Source: Treponema sp.
GTDB lineage: Bacteria; Spirochaetota; Spirochaetia; Treponematales; Breznakiellaceae
Length of the DNA stretch: 11,171 nt
NCBI GenBank assembly: GCA_031281685.1
Contig: JAITFA010000063.1
Coordinates: forward strand, 1 to 11,171
Direction: 5' to 3'
Below are positions 1-5,919 of this stretch, in pieces (within the stretch, counting starts at the first letter, position 1; the number at the start of each line of letters is the position of its first letter). Below the pieces are notes generated by a model that saw nothing but the letters and a program-made list of their open reading frames with translations, did not search any database and was not told the origin of the DNA. The position numbers and the translations under genes were made by a program.

Positions 1-21
1 CCTAGCCCATGCCTAAAGCCA

Positions 22-54
22 TAAACAAAACCGCGAACCCCTAAAGATTCGCGG
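22..54 (-). terminator. Intrinsic terminator of rny
   Basis: A perfect 7-bp inverted repeat, CCGCGAA at 31-37 and TTCGCGG at 48-54, encloses a 10-nt loop. Read on the minus strand it is followed at once by TTTTGTTTAT (30 down to 21). It lies 12 nt past the rny stop codon, so it fits a Rho-independent terminator for rny. The hairpin and T-rich tail are seen directly; activity is inferred. Confidence 0.8.
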
Positions 55-66
55 CTCACAATTCCT

Positions 67-1596
67 CTATCGTGCGTACTCGATAACCCGCAGTTCGCGG
101 ATAATCGTTACCCTGATCCTGCCCGGATAGCGCAGGTCGCTTTCGATCTTTTTGGCGATCTGTTTGGCAAGGTCGCGGGCCTGCTCGTCGTTGATCACAT
201 CGCTGTTGGCCATGATTCGCAGTTCGCGTCCAGCCTGTATCGCGTAAGCCTTTTCCACACCTTGAAAACCTTCAGCCACGTTTTCCAAGTTCTCAAGCCG
301 CTTGATGTAGTTGTCGATGGTTTCCCGCCGTGCGCCGGGGCGAGCGGCGGAAATGGCATCGGCAACCTGCACAAGTACCGACTCAATGCAGGTCGGAGCA
401 ATATCGTTATGATGACTACCAATGGCGTTGATGACGCGGGGGTCTTCCCCCATCTTCCGCGCCATGTCCATGCCAATTTCGGCGTGGTTCAGTTCGGAAT
501 CAGACTCAACGCCCTTGCCAATGTCATGAAGCAGAGCCGCGCGCTTGGCAAGCTCGCGGTTTGCGCCCACCTCAGCGGCTAGTATGCCAGCGATAATCGC
601 CACTTCCTTGGAATGGTAAAGCACGTTCTGGCCGTAACTTGTGCGGAAGTAGAGCCGCCCAAGAGCGCGGATCGTGTCCTGCTTGATGTTATGAACGCCT
701 AGGTCAAAGAGAACCTTTTCCCCTTCCTCAAAAATTTTCTGAGAAATATCTTTGGTTACTTTTGAAACGATTTCCTCAATACGGGCCGGATGGATCCGTC
801 CGTCAATGATGAGCCGTTCCATAGCTACCTTGGCGATTTCTCTGCGTACCGGGTCGAAACACGAGATAACCACTGAGTCCGGCGTATCGTCAATGATGAT
901 GTCTACGCCGGTAAGCGTTTCTAGGGTACGAATGTTTCGTCCCTCACGGCCTATGATCCGTCCCTTCATTTCATCATTCGGCAATGTAACCGAAGTTACG
1001 GTGATCTCGCTCGTTACCTCGGTAGAGATCCGCTGAATCGTGGCAAGCAGTATGTTCCTCGCCTTTTTTTCAGCAGAGACATTGGCTTCCTGCTCGATCT
1101 TGTTGATCAAGGACTGAGCGTCATGCTTTGCCTCATTCTCCAAGCTCTGAATGATAAGCCCCTTGGCTTGCTCACTGCTCAGACCAGAGATACGTTCCAG
1201 TTCTTCGCGGTACCGCTCTTCTTCCTTTGAAAGCGATTCTTCCCGTTCCAGATACCGCCGTTCCTTTTCGGCAAGTATCTGTTCCATTTTCTCGATCTGA
1301 CTTGTCTTTTTCTCAATTCCCTCCTCTTTTTGCACGATACGACGCTCGTATCGTTGCAGTTCTGTCCTACGCTCCCGGGTCTCCTTCTCCTGCTGGTTTT
1401 TATCGCGAATAATTTGTTCTTTTGCTTCAAGAAGTAACTCTTTCTTTTTGGCTTCAGCTTCTTTTATCGCGTCCTGTTCGATGCGTTTGGCCTGTTGTTC
1501 AGACGCGCTTACTTGAAATCTGGCATACAGCCATCGAATAATCCAGCCTAAGGCGCTCCCAGCAAGAGGAAGGATTATATACAGAATCCAACTCAT
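67..1596 (-). CDS. rny: Ribonuclease Y
   Basis: This is RNase Y, the membrane-anchored endoribonuclease that starts mRNA decay in many bacteria lacking RNase E. The 509 residues match the usual length of about 510-520. Domains in order: a hydrophobic anchor at residues 4-23; a long Lys/Glu-rich coiled coil at about 30-150; a KH RNA-binding domain at about 200-270 with the GxxG signature in IIGREGRNI (214-222); and an HD phosphohydrolase domain with metal-binding His357-Asp358 in LLHDIGKG and a second histidine pair in SHHND near 395. The ATG at 1596 is preceded by AAGGGG about 6 nt upstream on the minus strand. The gene is monocistronic here, with its own promoter at 1652-1679 and terminator at 22-54. 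Nothing is missing from the catalytic core. Confidence 0.97.
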   Translation of the reverse strand: MSWILYIILPLAGSALGWIIRWLYARFQVSASEQQAKRIEQDAIKEAEAKKKELLLEAKEQIIRDKNQQEKETRERRTELQRYERRIVQKEEGIEKKTSQIEKMEQILAEKERRYLEREESLSKEEERYREELERISGLSSEQAKGLIIQSLENEAKHDAQSLINKIEQEANVSAEKKARNILLATIQRISTEVTSEITVTSVTLPNDEMKGRIIGREGRNIRTLETLTGVDIIIDDTPDSVVISCFDPVRREIAKVAMERLIIDGRIHPARIEEIVSKVTKDISQKIFEEGEKVLFDLGVHNIKQDTIRALGRLYFRTSYGQNVLYHSKEVAIIAGILAAEVGANRELAKRAALLHDIGKGVESDSELNHAEIGMDMARKMGEDPRVINAIGSHHNDIAPTCIESVLVQVADAISAARPGARRETIDNYIKRLENLENVAEGFQGVEKAYAIQAGRELRIMANSDVINDEQARDLAKQIAKKIESDLRYPGRIRVTIIRELRVIEYAR

Positions 1597-1651
1597 TTGT
1601 TACCCCTTACCGTCGGACCTTTGTTACCAAGTCCGCTTAAATTTCGATAAG

Positions 1652-1679
1652 CGTATAATATAAGGAAGCTATATGTCAA
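1652..1679 (-). promoter_or_regulatory. Sigma70-type promoter of rny
   Basis: On the minus strand TTGACA (1679-1674) is followed after 16 nt by TATACG (1657-1652). This predicts a start near 1645 and a leader of about 50 nt before the rny ATG. The -35 box is perfect, the -10 is weak. It is the best match in the 100 nt upstream of rny. Confidence 0.55.
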
Positions 1680-1794
1680 TTACTGGAACCAGAAGCTGTA
1701 ACGAGGTTCGGATAGACGCTTTATCAAAAGCGCCGTAAAATCTCTGGCATGGGAAGGCGGCGTAACAGCACAAGAGAGGATGGGGAATTTTTTG

Positions 1795-1823
1795 TTGACA
1801 TGGGGATAAAGATAACTTAGTAT
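1795..1823 (+). promoter_or_regulatory. Sigma70-type promoter upstream of xylanase
   Basis: TTGACA at 1795-1800 and TAGTAT at 1818-1823 are separated by exactly 17 nt, close to consensus. A start near 1830 would give a leader of about 250 nt before the xylanase ATG, running through the tnpB-like remnant, two hairpins and a mini-ORF. It could equally be an old promoter for the tnpB 3' guide-type RNA. The boxes are seen; use is inferred. Confidence 0.55.
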
Positions 1824-1987
1824 ACAAGCTCGTACCCGCGCAGTACGGGGAACGTGGACTTACATCCGAAACGTCTGTGGACATGATAGCGGTGGCTTTT
1901 GGTGATAAGAGTGAAGCTGGTCGTGGAAGCAGAAACCTTGTAGAGCAAGCTGAACAATCAGCCCAAGCTACAAGCCCCTGTCTTTAG
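1799..1987 (+). pseudogene. Decayed 3' end of an IS200/IS605-type tnpB
   Basis: An open frame without a start codon runs from 1799 (just after TGA at 1796) to TAG at 1985-1987. Its product has the loose tail pattern seen after the last catalytic motif in many IS200/IS605 TnpB proteins: a VPAxYGE segment, a later SVDM, then EAGRGSRN, and a Ser/Gln-rich end. The stop codon sits inside an imperfect hairpin whose 3' arm is GGCATGGG, the layout typical of the right end of these elements, where the tnpB stop overlaps the terminal hairpin. No RuvC or zinc-finger part of TnpB is present upstream and no tnpA is seen, so at most a dead fragment remains. The call rests on remembered family patterns; a profile search of the 63-codon frame would decide it. 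Confidence 0.4.
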
Positions 1988-1994
1988 GCATGGG
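1975..1994 (+). repeat. Imperfect hairpin 1, IS605 right-end-like
   Basis: CCCCTGTC (1975-1982) pairs with GGCATGGG (1987-1994) across the loop TTTA, with one C-T mismatch and one G-U pair. The imperfect stem beside a tnpB-like stop codon resembles the hairpins that the IS200/IS605 transposase binds. A very similar hairpin lies at 2046-2063, and its 3' arm recurs inverted at 6-18. Confidence 0.5.
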
Positions 1995-2027
1995 TTACTG
2001 ACTTTATCAACAAGGAGGTCTGCCCTG

Positions 2028-2078
2028 ATGGCAGACAGCGTTCTTCCATGTCTAAAGGCTTGGGTTCCTACGCTGTAA
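2028..2078 (+). CDS. Putative 16-codon leader peptide before xylanase
   Basis: A short frame MADSVLPCLKAWVPTL starts at ATG 2028 and stops at TAA 2076-2078, five nt before the xylanase ATG at 2084. It has the best ribosome binding site of the area, AAGGAGG at 2012-2018, nine nt upstream of the ATG, while the xylanase start has none. Translation of this frame could feed ribosomes to the xylanase by coupling. Alternatively the frame is chance within transposon debris: its LPCL resembles the SPCL end of the tnpB-like frame just upstream. Expression is inferred. Confidence 0.3.
   Translation: MADSVLPCLKAWVPTL
2046..2063 (+). repeat. Imperfect hairpin 2, similar to hairpin 1
   Basis: CCATGTC (2046-2052) pairs with GGCTTGG (2057-2063) across TAAA, with one T-T mismatch and one G-U pair. 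Aligned to hairpin 1 (1975 onward), most positions agree, including TGTCT, AGGC and TGGGTT. It probably comes from the same element family. The alternative xylanase start ATG at 2048 would lie in its 5' arm. Confidence 0.45.
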
Positions 2079-2083
2079 TTTCT

Positions 2084-3796
2084 ATGAATCTTAAAACAGT
2101 AATTTTTCGTGGCTGTAGCGGGGTTCTCGTGGTGTTCTTTCTGACGGTATTTGTACCAAGTAGGGATGTAGCCTGTCGCGCACTTTATGAGACGTGGGGA
2201 AACGCGCACACTGCGCCTGCCACGCCAGCATCTGCGCCTACGACTACTACGCCCGTAGCTGAGACTATCACGCCAGCGCCAGCATCTGCGCCTACGGCTA
2301 CTACGCCCATAGCTGAGACTACCGCGCCAGCGAGTAGCGCGCTGTTTAGAGCGGACTTTGAGGCCGCTGCCGATGGCTTTGTTGGCAGAAGCGGAAATGA
2401 AGTTTTAACCGTAAGTGATGAAGCGGCGCTATCCGGCGCTCATGCGCTCAAGGTCGAAGGGCGAACTTCGTCATGGCACGGGCCGTCGCTGGATATTACC
2501 CAGAAGATCAGCGAGGGAAAAGAATACACCGTATCAGTATGGGTAAAACTCATTGAGCCGGAGCAGGCGCAGATCACCCTGTCAACCCAAATCGGCAGTG
2601 GAAGCGGCGCATCTTATAACAACCTGAACAGCAAGCAGGTCTCGCAAAACAGCGACTGGGTCGAATTGCGGGGAACTTACCGCTATCTCTCCACAGACTT
2701 CGTGAGCATCTATGTGGAAAGCGCCATCGCCACTGCGTCATTCTACATTGACAGCCTCAGTATAATAGAAGAAAACAGCGAGCCAGCTGTTGTGGAAGAG
2801 ATAACGCCGCTCAAAAACGTTTACACCGACTTTTTCCCCATCGGGAACATCGCATCTGGTAAGGATTTAAGTGGTCTGCGTCTTGAGTTGCTGACCAAGC
2901 ATTTCAATATCGTTACCGCTGAAAATGCCATGAAGCCTGGGGAGTTACAGCCGCGTAAAGGGGAGTTTAACTTTGATGCCGCCGACGCCATTGTCAACAC
3001 GATGCTGGAATACGGCTTGGCTATGCATGGCCACACGCTGGCATGGCATCAGCAGACCGGCGCGTGGATGTATACCGGCGCGGATGGTCTGCCACTGCCC
3101 CATGAGGAGGCCCTTGAAAACCTCACTACGCATGCGAAAACCGTGGCCGAGCATTTCAAGGGCAGGGTCGTTTCGTGGGACGTACTCAATGAAGCGATAA
3201 ACGACGGACTTACGGCTGAAGTAGCTGCTGACTGGCGGGCGTCTCTGCGGGATAGCCCTTGGTTACAGTCCATTGGCGATCACTATATTGAGGCTGTGTT
3301 CCTCGCGGCGCAGGAAGCTGACCCGGACGCGAAGCTCTATTACAACGACTACAACCTTAACAACCAGAACAAGGCGACCGCTGTCTATAACATGGTGAAA
3401 GAGATTAACGAGAAATACCCGGGACTTATTGATGGTATTGGTATGCAGGGGCATTACGATCTCAATACCAATCCCGCTGATGTTGAACGGTCTATACAGC
3501 AATTTATTTCGCTTGGCGTTGAGGTCAGCATTACCGAACTGGATATAGGGGCTGGCGCAGACGGAAGTTTAAGCAACGATGACAGTCTCCAGCAGGCGCT
3601 CTTATACGCACGACTGTTCAGCATTTTCAGGCAGTATAAGGAAAACATCGGGCGTGTAACTATGTGGGGCCTTGATGACGGTTCAAGCTGGCGGGCTGAC
3701 CGGAGTCCGACGCTCTTCGACCGCTCGTTCAGAGCAAAACCAGCGTTTTACGCAACGACCGATCCTGACGCTTTTATCACCGAGCATCAGCAGTAA
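2084..3796 (+). CDS. Secreted GH10 endo-1,4-beta-xylanase with N-terminal CBM
   Basis: A glycoside hydrolase family 10 xylanase that would cut the beta-1,4-xylan backbone outside the cell. Numbering is from the ATG at 2084 (570 residues). Residues 1-31 form a signal peptide with core GVLVVFFLTVFV; the cleavage site is unclear. Residues 43-85 are a Thr/Pro/Ala linker. Residues 88-229 are a carbohydrate-binding domain of the CBM4/9/22 type (ALKVEGRT, WHGPSLDI, YTVSVWVKL). The GH10 barrel fills about 240-565: HGHTLAWH, general acid Glu370 in VLNEAIND, nucleophile Glu485 in ITELDIG, and late WGLDDGSSW. An in-frame ATG at 2048 would add 12 residues that blur the signal peptide and lie in a hairpin, so 2084 is preferred; neither start has a clear Shine-Dalgarno site. 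It is a lone plus-strand gene between minus-strand genes, preceded by mobile-element debris, which suggests acquisition. Confidence 0.93.
   Translation: MNLKTVIFRGCSGVLVVFFLTVFVPSRDVACRALYETWGNAHTAPATPASAPTTTTPVAETITPAPASAPTATTPIAETTAPASSALFRADFEAAADGFVGRSGNEVLTVSDEAALSGAHALKVEGRTSSWHGPSLDITQKISEGKEYTVSVWVKLIEPEQAQITLSTQIGSGSGASYNNLNSKQVSQNSDWVELRGTYRYLSTDFVSIYVESAIATASFYIDSLSIIEENSEPAVVEEITPLKNVYTDFFPIGNIASGKDLSGLRLELLTKHFNIVTAENAMKPGELQPRKGEFNFDAADAIVNTMLEYGLAMHGHTLAWHQQTGAWMYTGADGLPLPHEEALENLTTHAKTVAEHFKGRVVSWDVLNEAINDGLTAEVAADWRASLRDSPWLQSIGDHYIEAVFLAAQEADPDAKLYYNDYNLNNQNKATAVYNMVKEINEKYPGLIDGIGMQGHYDLNTNPADVERSIQQFISLGVEVSITELDIGAGADGSLSNDDSLQQALLYARLFSIFRQYKENIGRVTMWGLDDGSSWRADRSPTLFDRSFRAKPAFYATTDPDAFITEHQQ
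2224..2331 (+). repeat. Two tandem 54-bp repeats in the xylanase linker
   Basis: Copies at 2224-2277 and 2278-2331 agree at 50 of 54 positions; all four differences are transitions. Each encodes 18 residues beginning PASAPT and containing TTP-V/I-AET. This is a directly visible in-frame duplication that lengthens the flexible linker between the secretion signal and the binding domain. Confidence 0.92.
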
Positions 3797-3806
3797 TATC
3801 CACCAC

Positions 3807-3835
3807 AAAGCGTGCGTATTCCGCACGCTTTTTTT
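3807..3835 (+). terminator. Intrinsic terminator after xylanase
   Basis: AAAGCGTGCG (3807-3816) pairs perfectly with CGCACGCTTT (3822-3831) across a 5-nt loop and runs into seven T (3829-3835). It stands 11 nt past the xylanase stop. On the other strand, where ogt converges, the tail is only three T, so it is mainly a plus-strand terminator. Confidence 0.92.
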
Positions 3836-3845
3836 ATATACCCTC

Positions 3846-4358
3846 TTAAGACCTGTTCTTTAGGTGGTCTGATAAGCGAACCCCCTCTAGCGTCAGTAAT
3901 GCCCGCTTACGGTCAAGGCCACCGCCATAGCCGGTGAGACTACCATCCGCGCCAATGACGCGGTGGCAGGGAATGATGATGTTGATGGGGTTGTGTCCAA
4001 CCGCGCCACCTACAGCTCGTGCAGAGAAGCCTTTGCTACTGCCGAGTTTGTGGGCAAGCTCGCCGTAGCTTGTGGTTTCGCCATAGGGGATTTGCAGTAA
4101 AAGGTCCCACACGGAATGCCTGAACGCGGTGCCGTGGGGATTGAGCGGCGGCGTTATAGCAGGGGACTTGCCTGAAAAGTAGGTTGCCAGCCACTCGCGG
4201 AGTTGCTCAAACACTGGTTCCTGTGGCGCATCGCTCCAGTCCGCCGTGTCAGGCGTGAAACGCTGCCGCTCGGTAAAATCGAGCCTAATGAGCGCGTTGT
4301 TTTCTGCCGCTGCCCGCATGGCGCCAACAGGGGTATCAATGACGCAGGTATAGATCAT
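3846..4358 (-). CDS. ogt: Methylated-DNA--protein-cysteine methyltransferase
   Basis: This protein repairs O6-alkylguanine (and O4-alkylthymine) in DNA by moving the alkyl group onto its own cysteine, a suicide reaction. The 170 residues match the usual Ogt/Ada-C length. The N-terminal part (1-75) is the poorly conserved ribonuclease-like domain. The C-terminal domain shows IPYGETTSYGELA (90-102), the Arg114 region in SARAVGGAVGHNP and the active site IIPCHRVIG with acceptor Cys131, followed by LTGYGGGLDRK that shapes the alkyl pocket. The ATG at 4358 has GGAGGG about 4 nt upstream. It lies 66 nt after the isomerase gene on the same strand and may share its transcript; a 7-bp inverted repeat lies between them. 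It converges on the xylanase terminator. Confidence 0.95.
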   Translation of the reverse strand: MIYTCVIDTPVGAMRAAAENNALIRLDFTERQRFTPDTADWSDAPQEPVFEQLREWLATYFSGKSPAITPPLNPHGTAFRHSVWDLLLQIPYGETTSYGELAHKLGSSKGFSARAVGGAVGHNPINIIIPCHRVIGADGSLTGYGGGLDRKRALLTLEGVRLSDHLKNRS

Positions 4359-4382
4359 ATTCCCTCCAGTTTGTTTAATCCA

Positions 4383-4401
4383 CGCGCTCGCACGGAGCGC
4401 G
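4383..4401. repeat. Perfect 7-bp inverted repeat upstream of ogt
   Basis: CGCGCTC (4383-4389) and GAGCGCG (4395-4401) flank the loop GCACG. It lies between the isomerase stop and the ogt start. There is no T run on either side, so it is not a standard terminator. It could be an attenuating or mRNA-stabilising hairpin, or an operator; the role is unknown. Confidence 0.55.
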
Positions 4402-4424
4402 ACACAACGCCTTAATGGTTTTAC

Positions 4425-5501
4425 CTACTTTATGGCGACCAGTTCCATCTCAAATACTAGAAAGCTGTTTGCCGGAACCGGGCCAGTGGCTGTGGTACCA
4501 AAGGCAAGCTCCGGCGGGATGACCACGAGTCGTTTCTCGCCAACCTTCATGTCTAGCAGGGTCTCCTCCCAGCCGACTATGCTCAAACGGCCCTGTCCAA
4601 GCGGAAAGTCCTGTGGCCCGCCATGCAGGTCAGAGTTATCGAGAGTCTGGCCTGAAAGCAACATCATCTTGTAGTTGATTGACACGGTTTTACCAGCGAC
4701 TGGCTTCGCGCCGCGCCCTTCCCGCTGGATGATAAAATGGATGCCAGAGGCACTGACCGTAGCGGTAGGGTACTTACGCTGAATCTCGGCGATAGCGGCT
4801 TCCCGCTGCGCCCGCGTTCGCGCCGCCGCCGCCATACTCACGTTCCGTAACAGCGTATCAAACGTAGCCTGATCCGCCTTGAACGCCTGCGCCTCCGGGC
4901 CATTGCGGATAATCTCAACGCGGATGATACGGTCGCCCTGCCTGATGGCGTTTACCACTGACTGTCCCTCGACTACCTTACCGAACACTGTGTGCTGGCC
5001 ATCCAGCCAAGGGGTGGCGACATGGGTGATAAAAAATTGGCTCCCGTTGGTACCGGGACCAGCATTGGCCATGGACAAAACACCCGGGCCGTCGTGTTTA
5101 AGACTGGCATCGATTTCGTCGGGGAAACGGTATCCCGGGCCGCCTGTACCATTGCCGAGCGGGTCGCCACCCTGAATCATAAAGTCTGCGATGACGCGGT
5201 GAAAGGTAAGCCCGTCGTAAAAAGGCTTGCCAGTGGTGTTGTTCATTTTACCTTCGGCCAGCGCCACAAAGTTACACACAGTGAGCGGTGTTTTCTGGTA
5301 CTCAAGCCGTACCACAATATCTCCCCGGCTGGTACTAATTCGGGCGAAAAGTCCATTTCCCAGCGCGGTATCTCCCGTCGCGGCAAACACAACGCTGTTG
5401 CCCATAAACAGCAACACAAAGCTCCCAAGAATCATCCTGGGTCTGAACCAATCGTTACAAATACGCATAAGAAACCATATCATAAACAGCACTTGAAACA
5501 C
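4425..5501 (-). CDS. Dual-family peptidyl-prolyl isomerase (cyclophilin + FKBP)
   Basis: One chain of 358 residues with two unrelated proline isomerase folds, probably exported to fold envelope proteins. The N-terminus is hydrophobic up to VVFA at 37-40, a likely signal peptide. Cyclophilin domain, about 48-200: [16 protein letters not shown] with catalytic Arg102, then [16 protein letters not shown] and [11 protein letters not shown]. An Ala/Arg-rich helical linker covers about 203-243. FKBP domain, about 255-358: [34 protein letters not shown] and [13 protein letters not shown]. The usual FDSS of FKBPs reads LDNS. The start is a GTG with AGGA 7 nt upstream; an ATG 11 codons in (MRICNDW) would give a more classical signal peptide but has no Shine-Dalgarno site. 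Cyclophilin-FKBP fusions have been described from Treponema and Flavobacterium. ogt follows on the same strand. Confidence 0.93.
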   Translation of the reverse strand: MFQVLFMIWFLMRICNDWFRPRMILGSFVLLFMGNSVVFAATGDTALGNGLFARISTSRGDIVVRLEYQKTPLTVCNFVALAEGKMNNTTGKPFYDGLTFHRVIADFMIQGGDPLGNGTGGPGYRFPDEIDASLKHDGPGVLSMANAGPGTNGSQFFITHVATPWLDGQHTVFGKVVEGQSVVNAIRQGDRIIRVEIIRNGPEAQAFKADQATFDTLLRNVSMAAAARTRAQREAAIAEIQRKYPTATVSASGIHFIIQREGRGAKPVAGKTVSINYKMMLLSGQTLDNSDLHGGPQDFPLGQGRLSIVGWEETLLDMKVGEKRLVVIPPELAFGTTATGPVPANSFLVFEMELVAIK

Positions 5502-5578
5502 AACCGCATCCTGTCCAAACAGATCAACTTATTATGGCTTAGACACGCTCGTTTTATCATAATTTATGAAAAAACTAG

Positions 5579-5608
5579 TTGACAGATATAGAAACTCTCT
5601 TTTATGTT
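5579..5608 (+). promoter_or_regulatory. Sigma70-type promoter of the acidic-protein gene
   Basis: TTGACA at 5579-5584 is followed after 18 nt by TATGTT at 5603-5608, predicting a start near 5615 and a leader of about 30 nt. The region is AT-rich compared with its surroundings. It also separates this gene from the divergent isomerase gene, for which I see no convincing promoter in the same interval. Confidence 0.55.
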
Positions 5609-5646
5609 TCAAGAGAAATTAAATCCCTATCAATATGGAGAATTAT

Positions 5647-5919
5647 ATGATGATAAAAACCATGCGGTTTTCTAAAGACAGGAGGAACTCGCCCGACGAG
5701 CTTACCTTATTGCCAATTGACGTGCGCAAAAGATGCGCAAGCGTCTTTCCCTACCCCTTGTTCGCCCTTGGTGATGATGACGAAGACGAAGAAGAGTTTG
5801 ACGACTATGAGGACGACTTTGACGATGACGAGGATGACGAAGACGAGGACTACGAGGACTACGAGGACGACTTTGACGACGAAGAAGAGGACGACCTCGA
5901 CGACGAAGACGACTTGTAA
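5647..5919 (+). CDS. Small bipolar protein with Asp/Glu-rich tail, function unknown
   Basis: I do not recognise a family. From ATG 5647 the product has 90 residues. Residues 1-30 are basic (Lys5, Arg7, Lys10, Arg12, Arg13, Arg27, Lys28, Arg29); residues 31-42 are a small hydrophobic patch, SVFPYPLFALG; from 43 to 90 there are 40 Asp/Glu in 48 positions, broken only by F51, Y54, F58, Y69, Y72, F76, L84 and L90. No signal peptide or membrane segment is seen. ATG 5647 is preferred over ATG 5635 because GGAG at 5637-5640 lies 6 nt upstream of it. A promoter stands at 5579-5608. Its last 61 nt overlap rsfS tail to tail and no terminator is visible. Such tails can mimic nucleic acid, bind basic ribosomal or DNA-binding proteins, or bind divalent metals; which applies here is unknown. 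Confidence 0.6.
   Translation: MMIKTMRFSKDRRNSPDELTLLPIDVRKRCASVFPYPLFALGDDDEDEEEFDDYEDDFDDDEDDEDEDYEDYEDDFDDEEEDDLDDEDDL
5803..5879 (+). repeat. Spaced 23-bp repeat in the acidic tail
   Basis: A 23-bp unit beginning GACTA and encoding DYEDDFDD recurs at 5803-5825 and 5857-5879, 22 of 23 positions identical, with a 54-bp offset. The tail seems to have grown by internal duplication of Asp/Glu codons. Confidence 0.7.

Noticed and set aside
1669..1884. Short minus-strand frames upstream of rny, in 1669-2209
   Set aside because: They have no start signals, no recognisable domains, and lie opposite the tnpB-like remnant and promoter.
2048..2083. Upstream in-frame start for the xylanase at ATG 2048
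   Set aside because: The added 12 residues spoil the charged start of the signal peptide, the codon lies in a hairpin arm, and no Shine-Dalgarno site precedes it.
4992..5582. Plus-strand open frame of 196 codons antisense to the isomerase gene
   Set aside because: It lies almost fully opposite a clear cyclophilin-FKBP gene, has no promoter or ribosome binding site, and its product shows no recognisable fold.
5722..5738. TGCGCA palindrome repeated around AAAGA, considered as the rsfS operon terminator
   Set aside because: No T run follows on either strand and it lies inside the acidic coding sequence.
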